A DNA stretch of 12,449 nt from Pseudomonadota bacterium (lineage in GTDB: Bacteria > Pseudomonadota > Alphaproteobacteria > Rhizobiales > Hyphomicrobiaceae): positions 1 to 12,449 of the forward strand of contig JAEZRM010000091.1 in NCBI GenBank assembly GCA_023412805.1, given 5' to 3'. This document shows positions 1-6,478 of the stretch, in pieces. Position 1 is the stretch's first letter; each line of letters begins with the position of its first letter. The translations under genes and the position numbers were made by a program. The notes beneath the pieces are model-generated. The model worked only from the letters and a program-made list of their open reading frames with translations, was not told where the DNA came from and did no database searches.

Positions 1-101
1 TGCGGGGGCTGGTGATGCTGGGGTTTGCCCGCCCGCAACTGCTCACCGGGGCCGCACGCCAGCAGATCCTCGTATTCGAATGTCGATCGCCTGTCCGCCA
101 T
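1..101 (-). CDS. fabA: FabA, 3-hydroxydecanoyl-ACP dehydratase/isomerase, N-terminal fragment
   Basis: The minus strand, read from an ATG at 101-99, gives 33 codons before the window edge. The protein begins MADRRSTFEYEDLLACG and continues GEQLRAGKPQ. This follows the FabA N-terminal pattern (a Tyr-x-x-Glu-Asp-Leu-Leu-Ala-Cys/Ser-Gly stretch, then Gly-Glu, then Ala-Gly-x-x-Gln and a Pro-rich turn). An AAGGA ribosome binding site lies 6 bases upstream of the ATG. FabA is a cytoplasmic enzyme that dehydrates 3-hydroxydecanoyl-ACP and isomerises the product, which starts unsaturated fatty acid synthesis. As I recall, fabA lies divergent to irr in related rhizobial genomes, which supports the call. 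Several residues differ from the usual family (Gln-Leu-Arg where Leu-Phe-Gly is common, and His-His-Gln before Pro-Pro). The catalytic region lies outside the window, so whether the gene is intact cannot be judged. Confidence 0.62.
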   Translation of the reverse strand, partial: MADRRSTFEYEDLLACGPGEQLRAGKPQHHQPP

Positions 102-165
102 GGCGTCCTTCGTGCTGCCCCCTTGGATGCCCGTCTTCCGAAACGCAGGATTGAAGGCCCGCGCG

Positions 166-192
166 TATCTAGCACAATCAGCAAAACTTCAA
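166..192 (-). promoter_or_regulatory. Possible fabA promoter
   Basis: On the minus strand a TTGAAG (192-187) is followed 15 bases later by TAGATA (171-166). Taking TTTGAA (193-188) as the -35 makes the spacer 16. It lies about 65 bases upstream of the fabA ATG in a locally AT-richer stretch. The match is modest and the spacing short, so this is only a candidate. Confidence 0.3.
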
Positions 193-272
193 AAAGGCAA
201 ACGGCAGGTGCGTCAAGGCGCTTTGCCCCAACACGCTTGGAAAAGCCGACACTTCGGCCGCCACCGAGTGCC

Positions 273-301
273 TTGTTTCGTGCAATGGCGGTGACTATAG
301 T
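273..301 (+). promoter_or_regulatory. Probable irr promoter (sigma-70 type)
   Basis: TTGTTT at 273-278 and TATAGT at 296-301 are separated by exactly 17 bases, and the -10 matches TATAAT at five of six positions. Transcription would start near 307-309, giving a leader of about 30 bases before the ATG at 338. This argues against translation from the upstream in-frame TTG at 305. I saw no clear Irr-box/ICE (TTTAGAA-type) element, so autoregulation is not supported by sequence. Confidence 0.5.
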
Positions 302-337
302 TGATTGCAACCCGAAGCTTTCGGCCGACTCCCGGAG

Positions 338-778
338 ATGCAAGAAAAAATAAGAATTCCGACCGACCCCGACCTGGAGCAATTCCTGCGCCGCGCCGGT
401 CTCAGGCCGACGCGGCAGAGGTTGTTGCTCGGCTCCCTCCTCTTCGGCTCGGAGGATCGCCACGTCACAGCCGAAATGCTGCACGCGGAAGCTGTTGCGG
501 CCGGCGAACGCGTGTCACTGGCCACCGTCTATAACACTTTGCATCAGTTCAAGCGCGCGGGCCTTTTGCGCGAGATCGCCATCGAGGGATCGAAGGCCTA
601 CTTCGATACCAACACGTCGAATCACAATCATTTTCTGATCGAATCCGAGGGTCGTCTCATCGATATTCCCGGCCCCTGCGTCTGCATCGAGCGGCTGCCG
701 GTGGCACCGGAAGGCATGCGCATCTCGCATATCGACGTGGTGATCCGGCTGGTGCCCAAGAGGCCGCTCGACCGCTGA
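338..778 (+). CDS. irr: Irr, iron response regulator (Fur superfamily)
   Basis: A 146-residue Fur-superfamily regulator. Residues 12-85 form the winged-helix DNA-binding domain, with the signature GLRPTRQR (21-28) and the recognition-helix stretch VSLATVYNTLHQF (59-71). The C-terminal dimerisation half contains YFDTNTSNHNHF (88-99) and ends in IDVVIRLVPKR, which is typical of Irr rather than Fur or Zur. In rhizobia Irr controls heme synthesis and iron uptake and storage genes under low iron and is destabilised or inactivated by heme. The N-terminal heme regulatory Gly-Cys-Pro motif of the Bradyrhizobium protein is absent, the usual His-His-His is His-Asn-His (96-98), and there is an unusual Cys-Val-Cys at 114-116. 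The ATG at 338 was chosen over the TTG at 305 because the likely -10 ends at 301. A GGAG abuts this ATG unusually closely (334-337), so the exact start is not certain. It is convergent with the next gene, 25 bases apart. Confidence 0.9.
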   Translation: MQEKIRIPTDPDLEQFLRRAGLRPTRQRLLLGSLLFGSEDRHVTAEMLHAEAVAAGERVSLATVYNTLHQFKRAGLLREIAIEGSKAYFDTNTSNHNHFLIESEGRLIDIPGPCVCIERLPVAPEGMRISHIDVVIRLVPKRPLDR

Positions 779-803
779 GGACAGCTCTCGGCAACAATCG
801 GTG

Positions 804-1364
804 TCACCGGATCACCTCGCCGCTGTAGACGCCCCACAACTTGTTCTGTTCGATGTAGCCCCGGAAGTCACCGATCACGACCAGACACCAGCGGGCGTCG
901 CAGCTGCTGATGTTCGCGATCACACCGGCTTCGACGATGGCAACGGGGCGAGCCCGCGCGCTGTCGTCGTTGCGCAACGGGATCCGCGGCGGAGCCTCGC
1001 CCTTCTTGAGCTCCCAGGGAAGCACGAGCGCAGTGCGCCTCCCCGAAATCATCGAGTGCAGAACCCAGCCTGTCGAGCCTTCGGCGTCGCGAATCTGCCG
1101 CCAGCCCTCGAACTCGTTCAGCACCTCGACCGGCAGACCCGCCCTGCTGAAGACCCAGGATGTGGGGTAGTCCGTTCCCGGCCCGCTCCGCAGATTGACC
1201 CGATCGGCCTTCAGACTGACGAAGCGCGGGATGGCAAGACCACTGGCGCTGCCCTTTTTCTGCGACAGACCTGCAGCGGGCTGGGCCGCGGCCACCGGAG
1301 GCAAATTCAGCATGCAAAGCGGAACGAGCAGCGCTGCCAGCGCGGCTCGTAACAACATCGCCAT
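804..1364 (-). CDS. Exported SH3-domain protein
   Basis: A 186-residue protein. Residues 1-27 form a signal peptide (positive start, a Leu/Ala core from about residue 4 to 24, then Ala-Ala-Ala before Gln28), so the product should be periplasmic. Residues 48-108 are a bacterial SH3 domain, recognisable from DRVNLRSGPGTDYP (54-67), the WRQIRDAEG strand (88-96) and GWVLHSMISG (99-108). Residues 138-180 look like a second, degenerate SH3-like module with two cysteines (155 and 160) placed to form a disulfide. Bacterial SH3 domains commonly bind peptidoglycan, but no catalytic domain is present and the substrate is unknown. The start is supported by GGGGAGG a few bases upstream of the ATG. The gene is divergent from the dehydrogenase at 1578 across a 213-base gap. 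Confidence 0.82.
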   Translation of the reverse strand: MAMLLRAALAALLVPLCMLNLPPVAAAQPAAGLSQKKGSASGLAIPRFVSLKADRVNLRSGPGTDYPTSWVFSRAGLPVEVLNEFEGWRQIRDAEGSTGWVLHSMISGRRTALVLPWELKKGEAPPRIPLRNDDSARARPVAIVEAGVIANISSCDARWCLVVIGDFRGYIEQNKLWGVYSGEVIR

Positions 1365-1473
1365 TCATCCCTCCCCGCAATTTTCCCTCAGCAAGTCCGG
1401 TGTCGAGCCGCACTCCGGACGGCTGCCGCGCACCCTGGACCCGAGGCCATGAACCCAGATCTGCTCCAACTCT

Positions 1474-1502
1474 TTGTCATTGCGTTGGCCTTCTGTTAGA
1501 CA
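1474..1502 (+). promoter_or_regulatory. Possible promoter of the D-2-hydroxyacid dehydrogenase gene
   Basis: TTGTCA (1474-1479) and TAGACA (1497-1502) are 17 bases apart, about 75 bases upstream of the ATG at 1578. The -35 is good and the -10 poor. The rest of the 1365-1577 gap shows only short GC-rich palindromes. Confidence 0.3.
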
Positions 1503-1577
1503 AATTCGAAGCAGGAAAGGCCACCCGAAGACGCCGCGCGGCGCGGCTTCAAGCGCAAGAGAACGACAGAATCGCCC

Positions 1578-2576
1578 ATGGCAACCACGGCCAAGAAACC
1601 TCTCGTCATCGTCACGCGCAAGCTTCCCGAAGTCGTCGAGACTCGCATGCGAGAGCTCTTCGACGCGCGACTCAATGTGGACGACAGGCCGATGAGCCAA
1701 GGCGAGCTCATCGAGGCCGTCAAGAGCGCTCAGGTGCTGGTGCCGACCGTCACGGACCGGATCGATCGCGCGGTGCTGTCGCAGGCGGGGCCCCAACTGA
1801 AGCTGGTTGCGAACTTCGGCACCGGTGTCGACAACATCGACCACGATACCGCCCGTAACCGCGGCATCATCGTCACCAACACCCCCGGCGTGCTGACCGA
1901 AGATACAGCCGATATGACGATGGCGCTGATCCTCGCCGTGTCGCGAAGGCTGATCGAGGGGACGGCGTATCTGAAGGAGCACAACAACGACTGGCCCGGC
2001 TGGTCACCCACCTGGATGCTGGGCCATCGCATTTACGGCAAGCGCCTCGGCATCATCGGCATGGGCCGCATCGGACAGGCCGTGGCCCGGCGCGCCCGCG
2101 CGTTCGGGTTGCAGATTCACTATCACAACCGGCGACCCGTTGCGGAGGAGATCGAGCACGAGCTGGAGGCGACCTACTGGGACAGCCTCGATCAGATGCT
2201 GGCGCGCATGGACATCATTTCCGTGAACTGCCCGCATACCCCGGCGACCTATCACCTGCTCTCGGCCCGCCGCCTGAAACTGCTGAAGCCCACGTCCTAT
2301 CTCGTCAACACCGCGCGCGGCGAAGTGATCGACGAGAACGAGCTGGCGCGGCTGATCGAAGCCGGCGCAATCGCGGGCGCGGGCCTCGACGTCTTCGAGC
2401 ACGAGCCGGCCGTCAACCCGAAGCTGCTCGCATCGAGTCGCGTGGTCGCGCTTCCGCACATGGGGTCCGCGACGCTCGAGGGCCGCATCGACATGGGCGA
2501 GAAGGTCATCATCAACATCAAGACCTTCCTCGACGGCCACGCGCCGCCCGATCGTGTCTATCCGGCCATGTTCTGA
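1578..2576 (+). CDS. gyaR: D-2-hydroxyacid dehydrogenase, glyoxylate/hydroxypyruvate reductase type
   Basis: A 332-residue cytoplasmic enzyme of the D-isomer-specific 2-hydroxyacid dehydrogenase family, of full family length. It is split into N- and C-terminal catalytic parts around a Rossmann domain (about 105-295). The nucleotide-binding motif is GMGRIG (161-166). HNRRP follows at 183-187; basic residues after the second strand favour NADP(H) over NAD(H). Catalytic residues are visible: Arg247 in NTARGEVID, Glu276 in DVFEHEP and His294 in PHMGSAT. The NFGTGVDNID stretch (79-88) is typical of D-glycerate dehydrogenase / glyoxylate reductase. The likely reaction is reduction of glyoxylate to glycolate or hydroxypyruvate to D-glycerate. 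Substrate assignment within this family is by resemblance. The ribosome binding site is weak (AGAGAA about 15 bases upstream). Confidence 0.85.
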   Translation: MATTAKKPLVIVTRKLPEVVETRMRELFDARLNVDDRPMSQGELIEAVKSAQVLVPTVTDRIDRAVLSQAGPQLKLVANFGTGVDNIDHDTARNRGIIVTNTPGVLTEDTADMTMALILAVSRRLIEGTAYLKEHNNDWPGWSPTWMLGHRIYGKRLGIIGMGRIGQAVARRARAFGLQIHYHNRRPVAEEIEHELEATYWDSLDQMLARMDIISVNCPHTPATYHLLSARRLKLLKPTSYLVNTARGEVIDENELARLIEAGAIAGAGLDVFEHEPAVNPKLLASSRVVALPHMGSATLEGRIDMGEKVIINIKTFLDGHAPPDRVYPAMF

Positions 2577-2598
2577 GCTGAGACACGGAACTCACGAC

Positions 2599-2618
2599 TT
2601 ATCCGCGGGTTATCCACA
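2599..2618 (+). promoter_or_regulatory. Two tandem DnaA-box-like 9-mers
   Basis: TTATCCACA at 2610-2618 is an exact consensus DnaA box. TTATCCGCG at 2599-2607, on the same strand and 11 bases (about one helical turn) upstream, shares its first seven conserved positions except the last A pair. Both lie in the 143-base gap before the gene at 2720. No AT-rich unwinding stretch or further boxes are nearby, so this could be a DnaA-controlled promoter or titration site rather than an origin. Confidence 0.45.
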
Positions 2619-2719
2619 GCGTCGGGCGCCGGTAAGTGTCCGCCCGATGCTATGTTTTCCAAACGATTCGCCCATGCTTTGTCTCTGCGTGCGGGCACCC
2701 GTGAAAGGGGAGGCCGGAC

Positions 2720-3625
2720 ATGGCAGATGGCAGCAGGACGATCGAGATCGAGGCGGAAGCCGCGGCAGCGGAAGCCGCTCGCGAGGCCAAGGAAGAAGCC
2801 CTCCAGCAGCATCAGTCGACGTTGCCGGCGCCTTCCGGAAAGCGCAGCCAGCGGGTGCGGCGCGGCAAGGGCGACTGGCACGAGTTCTCGATCAACGTCT
2901 GGATCACCAACTTCAACTCCGTCGAGTTCGGCATTTTCAAGCACAGCCGCAACCGCGCGAAGTCACGCCAGTTCACGACCGACATGGACGTGTTCGCCGA
3001 GGTGACGGAGAACGGCGAGCGCACGGGGCTCATCGCCTACCGCGAGGAGCTTTGGAAGAAGAAGGAGGGGATGGACCGCCGCCTGGTGCTGCGCCTTTTC
3101 GGCGACAAGCTCAACTGGCGCGCGACCATGGACCTTATGCTCGCGCGTTCGCTGCAGCTCACGATCGGCGCCCGCGGCATCCCGGTTTCCGCCTATTCGG
3201 TCAATACGGGCGAGCAGGTCCACAACATCTACGTCGAGCGCTCGGCCAACAAGTGGCCGCTCATGCCGGAGCACTATTCCTTCTTCGTGCTCGATAACCA
3301 CCAGCCGATCTTCTATCGCCTCAGGCGCGATATGATCGATCTCGGCGGCGACTTCAAACTGTACGATGCGGCGGGCAATCTCGTCGCGTACCTCGACGGC
3401 GCCATCTTCACAATTGGAGGCCGGTGGCACTGCCGCATTCTTCGCGAGCACGCGGATCCACGCCTGCTTCACGTGTTGAAGCTCTTTATCGGCAAGGAGA
3501 TCTTTGCGCGCGACGTCCGCCGTCATCTCAAGGACCTGTACAGCGACGTTCGCGCCGGCCGGATCATCCCGAAGATCGACCGCCAGGAAGCCGACCTCTA
3601 CATGAACCCACGGCGGATGCGGTAG
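2720..3625 (+). CDS. Conserved-looking protein of unknown function
   Basis: A 301-residue soluble protein that I do not recognise. Residues 8-32 are a charged Glu/Ala-rich helix, probably coiled coil, followed by a basic Pro-containing linker (35-52). Residues 53-250 look like a mainly beta domain with repeated aromatic strands, for example HEFSINVWITNFNSVEFGIF (54-73). The stretch FKLYDAAGNLVAYLDGAIF (212-230) followed by GGRWHCRI resembles tubby-like / LURP-one-related repeats, where a strand with Asp and Gly-Asn is followed by a second strand and Trp; this resemblance is weak. The C-terminus (251-301) is helical and basic. There is no signal peptide and no clear catalytic motif. GGGGAGG ends 7 bases before the ATG, which fixes the start. 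The upstream gap carries the DnaA-box pair. Confidence 0.75.
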   Translation: MADGSRTIEIEAEAAAAEAAREAKEEALQQHQSTLPAPSGKRSQRVRRGKGDWHEFSINVWITNFNSVEFGIFKHSRNRAKSRQFTTDMDVFAEVTENGERTGLIAYREELWKKKEGMDRRLVLRLFGDKLNWRATMDLMLARSLQLTIGARGIPVSAYSVNTGEQVHNIYVERSANKWPLMPEHYSFFVLDNHQPIFYRLRRDMIDLGGDFKLYDAAGNLVAYLDGAIFTIGGRWHCRILREHADPRLLHVLKLFIGKEIFARDVRRHLKDLYSDVRAGRIIPKIDRQEADLYMNPRRMR

Positions 3626-3693
3626 CGGCGACGGCGCCAATTTCGACTATATTTCAGCGCATGTGAGTTCCCGGTCCTGCGGGAGGTTTGCGC

Positions 3694-4974
3694 ATGTTCA
3701 AGCTGTCGAAGCTCGTGGTGGCTGCCATGATGACATTGACGTCGCCAGCGCTTGCAGTGCGCGCCGCCGAGCCGTTCCCTCTGCCCAGTGCCGATCCGGC
3801 TTCGCTTGGCCTGTCGACGAACGGCCTGAAACGGATTGCCGACACGCTCAATGCGGACATCGCGATGGGCCAGATCCCTGGTGCCGTCCTTCTGATCGCG
3901 CGTCACGGCAAGATCGGTTACTTCGAAGCGTTCGGCGACCGCGATCCTCAGACGGACGCGCCTATGACGACGGATGCCATCTTTTCGATCGCCAGCATGA
4001 CCAAGCCTATGGTCTCGGTCGGCGTCATGATGCTGGTCGAAGAAGGGAAGGTCGCGCTCTCCGATCCTATCGGGAAGCATCTGCCGGAGATCGCCGAGCT
4101 ACGCGTCGCCGAGAACCCGAAGGCTGACCGGCGAGAGGTCGAGACGCGGCCGGCGAAGCGCCAGCCGACTGTCGAGGATCTTCTGCGCCACACGTCCGGC
4201 ATGACGTCGGGCAATCGCGGCAAGGCGGCCGTGCACAAGCTCTGGCCTTACAGTGGCGCCCGCGCCGCCGTGAACATGACAGGCGAGGAGCTTCTCGAAA
4301 CGATCGCCAAGCTGCCTCTGCTGCACGATCCCGGCACGTCATGGGACTATGGGTTCTCGACCGACGTCCTGGGCTTGCTCATCGAAAGAGTATCCGGCCA
4401 GAAGCTCTCGCAGTTTCTGTCGGAACGTCTCTGGAAGCCGCTCGGCATGGCCGATACCGCGTTCGTCATTCCCAAGGACAAATGGGAGCGCTATGCGCAG
4501 GCGTTCGACAATAGCCCGCGCACGGGCAAGCGGCAGCGGGTGCTGCACGCGGAAGGGAAATCCCTCAAGTACGAATGCGGTGGCGGGTGCGCGGTATCGA
4601 CGGCGGCCGACTACGTTCGCTTCACGCAAATGCTGCTGAACGGCGGCACGCTCGACGGCGTCCGCATACTCAAGTCCGAGACCGTTGCCGATATGACCTC
4701 CAACCACCTCGGCGGAAACTTCGGCGTGGATGCCGAGGGCACACGCCCTGGCTTTGGTTTCGGATTGGGCTTTGCGGTGCGTCTCAAGCCCGGCACGGCG
4801 TCGGCGCCGGGCAGTGTCGGCGAGTACAATTGGGGTGGCGCCTACGGCACTTACTTCTGGAATGACCCGACGCTCGGCCTCACGGTTGTCTTCATGTCTC
4901 AAGCTCCAGGCCCCATTCGCTACCATTATCGCAAACTTCTGCAGAAGCTCGTCCATCAGGTGCTTGTTCAATAG
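3694..4974 (+). CDS. Exported serine hydrolase, class C beta-lactamase / family VIII esterase fold (paralogue 1)
   Basis: A 426-residue protein with a signal peptide (residues 1 to about 25: basic start, LVVAAMMTLTSPALA, then Ala-rich), hence periplasmic or secreted. The catalytic SxxK is Ser101-Met-Thr-Lys104 inside SIASMTKP. The second-motif tyrosine is Tyr219 in WDYGFSTD. The position of the KTG box is filled by NWGGAYGT (379-386). That set is seen in family VIII carboxylesterases and D-aminopeptidase-like relatives more than in true beta-lactamases, so the substrate (ester, D-peptide or lactam) is open. Two cysteines in ECGGGC (295 and 299) could pair in the periplasm. GGGAGG sits 7 bases before the ATG, which favours it over a TTG two codons earlier. 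A TATATT at 3648-3653 is a possible -10 without a clear -35. First of three tandem paralogues. Confidence 0.85.
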   Translation: MFKLSKLVVAAMMTLTSPALAVRAAEPFPLPSADPASLGLSTNGLKRIADTLNADIAMGQIPGAVLLIARHGKIGYFEAFGDRDPQTDAPMTTDAIFSIASMTKPMVSVGVMMLVEEGKVALSDPIGKHLPEIAELRVAENPKADRREVETRPAKRQPTVEDLLRHTSGMTSGNRGKAAVHKLWPYSGARAAVNMTGEELLETIAKLPLLHDPGTSWDYGFSTDVLGLLIERVSGQKLSQFLSERLWKPLGMADTAFVIPKDKWERYAQAFDNSPRTGKRQRVLHAEGKSLKYECGGGCAVSTAADYVRFTQMLLNGGTLDGVRILKSETVADMTSNHLGGNFGVDAEGTRPGFGFGLGFAVRLKPGTASAPGSVGEYNWGGAYGTYFWNDPTLGLTVVFMSQAPGPIRYHYRKLLQKLVHQVLVQ

Positions 4975-5120
4975 CTGCGGCTACGTTCGCAAATGCAGCA
5001 CAGCGCGCCGGCATGAGCTGCCCGGCATCCGCGGCGTAGTTCCGCCATGTGAGTTGGTCTATTCTTTCGCCGCATCCGACGCCGCAAAGAGCGTCGGGCC
5101 TGACGGGAGAAAACCAGCCC

Positions 5121-6422
5121 ATGACACTCGCGACATCCATGAAAGGTCTATGCGCGGCAGTGATGATGGTGCCGCTCGCAATGGACGCTCATGCAAACGG
5201 CAAGGATCCCTTGCCGCGCGTCGATCCGGCGACTGTCGGCCTCTCGGCCGAGCGCCTCGCGCGTATAGGGGCGGCGCTCAAGAGCGAGATCGAGAAAGGA
5301 CGGCTGCCCGGCGCGGTCGTCGCGATCGCGCGGCGCGGCAAGCTCGCGTATTTCGAGTCCTTCGGCGCGCTCGACCCGACGACAAAGGCGCCCATGCCGC
5401 ATGACGCGATGTTTTCGATCGCGAGCATGACCAAGCCGATCGTCTCTGTCGGCATCATGATGCTGCACGAGGAAGGCAAGCTCTCGATTGCTGATCCAAT
5501 CGGCAAGTATCTGCCGCAGATGGCGAACATGCATGTCGCTGACGTGAAGACGGATGCGAGCGGTGCGGCGACGGTCGAGAGCAAGCCGGCGAAGCGGCAG
5601 CCGAGCGTCCAGGACCTTCTGCGTCACACATCGGGCATCACCTACGGCGCGCGCGGCAACACGCCCGTGCACAAGCTCTGGCCGGGCGGGTCCGCATCTG
5701 CCGCCACGACCTACACGAGCGCCGAGTTCATCGAGAAGATTGGTAAGCTGCCGCTACTCTACGAGCCCGGCACGGTGTGGGATTACAGCCTTTCGGTCGA
5801 CGTTCAGGGGCTCATTATCGAAGCGGTCAGCGGGCAGCCTCTGGCGACCTTCCTCTCCGAGCGCATATTCACGCCCCTCGGCATGGTCGACACGGCGTTC
5901 TCTGTGCCCGATGGCAAGAAAGACCGTTACGCCGGTGCCTTCGCAAATGATCCCGTTACCGGCAAGCCGCAGTCGGTACTCCATGCGCGGACGGGCAAGC
6001 CGCTGAAGTTCGATTGCGGTGGCGGCTGCCTAGCCTCGACGGCGAGCGACTACATCCGCTTCTCGCAGATGCTGCTCAACGGCGGCGAGCTCGAAGGCAA
6101 GCGTCTTCTCGGTAAGCACACCGTGGCCTACATGACCGCCAACCACCTCGGCCCCGAGATCAAGAACAATGTGGCCGGGCTCGATGCCTCGCGCCTCGGT
6201 TATGGTTTCGGTCTCGGGTTCGCGGTGCGCGCCGAGGACGGCATTGCGGGCATTGCCGGCAGCGCGGGCGACTACAATTGGGGCGGTGCCTACGGAACGT
6301 ACTTCTGGAATGACCCGAAGGAGCAGCTTACGGTCGTCTATATGGCCCATACGCCGGGTCCGATCCGCACCGAATACCGTCGCCTGATGCACGCTCTGGC
6401 GCTGCAGGCGATCGTGGAGTAA
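5121..6422 (+). CDS. Exported serine hydrolase, class C beta-lactamase / family VIII esterase fold (paralogue 2)
   Basis: A 433-residue protein closely resembling its upstream neighbour. A signal peptide covers about residues 1-26 (MKGLCAAVMMVPLAMDAHA from residue 7), so it should be exported. Catalytic Ser102-Met-Thr-Lys105 lies in SIASMTKP, the second-motif Tyr222 in WDYSLSVD, and the third box is NWGGAYGT (386-393). Cysteines 299 and 303 occur in DCGGGC at the same place as in paralogue 1. The C-terminal TYFWNDP and PGPIRTEYRRL blocks are shared by all three. The ATG at 5121 has GGGAG about 11 bases upstream; a GTG at 5049 would add 24 residues before the signal peptide and is unlikely. 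A second ATG at 5139 is possible. The gap from paralogue 1 is 146 bases without a convincing terminator. Confidence 0.85.
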   Translation: MTLATSMKGLCAAVMMVPLAMDAHANGKDPLPRVDPATVGLSAERLARIGAALKSEIEKGRLPGAVVAIARRGKLAYFESFGALDPTTKAPMPHDAMFSIASMTKPIVSVGIMMLHEEGKLSIADPIGKYLPQMANMHVADVKTDASGAATVESKPAKRQPSVQDLLRHTSGITYGARGNTPVHKLWPGGSASAATTYTSAEFIEKIGKLPLLYEPGTVWDYSLSVDVQGLIIEAVSGQPLATFLSERIFTPLGMVDTAFSVPDGKKDRYAGAFANDPVTGKPQSVLHARTGKPLKFDCGGGCLASTASDYIRFSQMLLNGGELEGKRLLGKHTVAYMTANHLGPEIKNNVAGLDASRLGYGFGLGFAVRAEDGIAGIAGSAGDYNWGGAYGTYFWNDPKEQLTVVYMAHTPGPIRTEYRRLMHALALQAIVE

Positions 6423-6478
6423 CGACAACGGCGGAAATGCCGCCCGCCCAGTCATTGCCGTCAAACGGAGAGAAAGCC

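Noticed and set aside
305..337. TTG-initiated extension of Irr by 11 residues
   Set aside because: The candidate -10 ends at 301, so the start codon would lie before or at the transcription start.
12..353. Plus-strand open frames of 113 and 89 codons before irr
   Set aside because: They cross the fabA start and the irr promoter, have no ribosome sites and encode Arg/Pro-rich low-complexity protein.
2004..2540. Open frame of 178 codons on the minus strand
   Set aside because: It is antisense to the intact dehydrogenase gene with its NAD-binding and catalytic residues and has no family resemblance.
2599..2618. Replication origin at the DnaA-box pair
   Set aside because: Only two boxes, no AT-rich unwinding region and none of the usual origin neighbours are present.
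5049..5120. GTG-initiated extension of the second hydrolase
   Set aside because: It would place 24 polar residues ahead of a clear signal peptide and has no good ribosome site.
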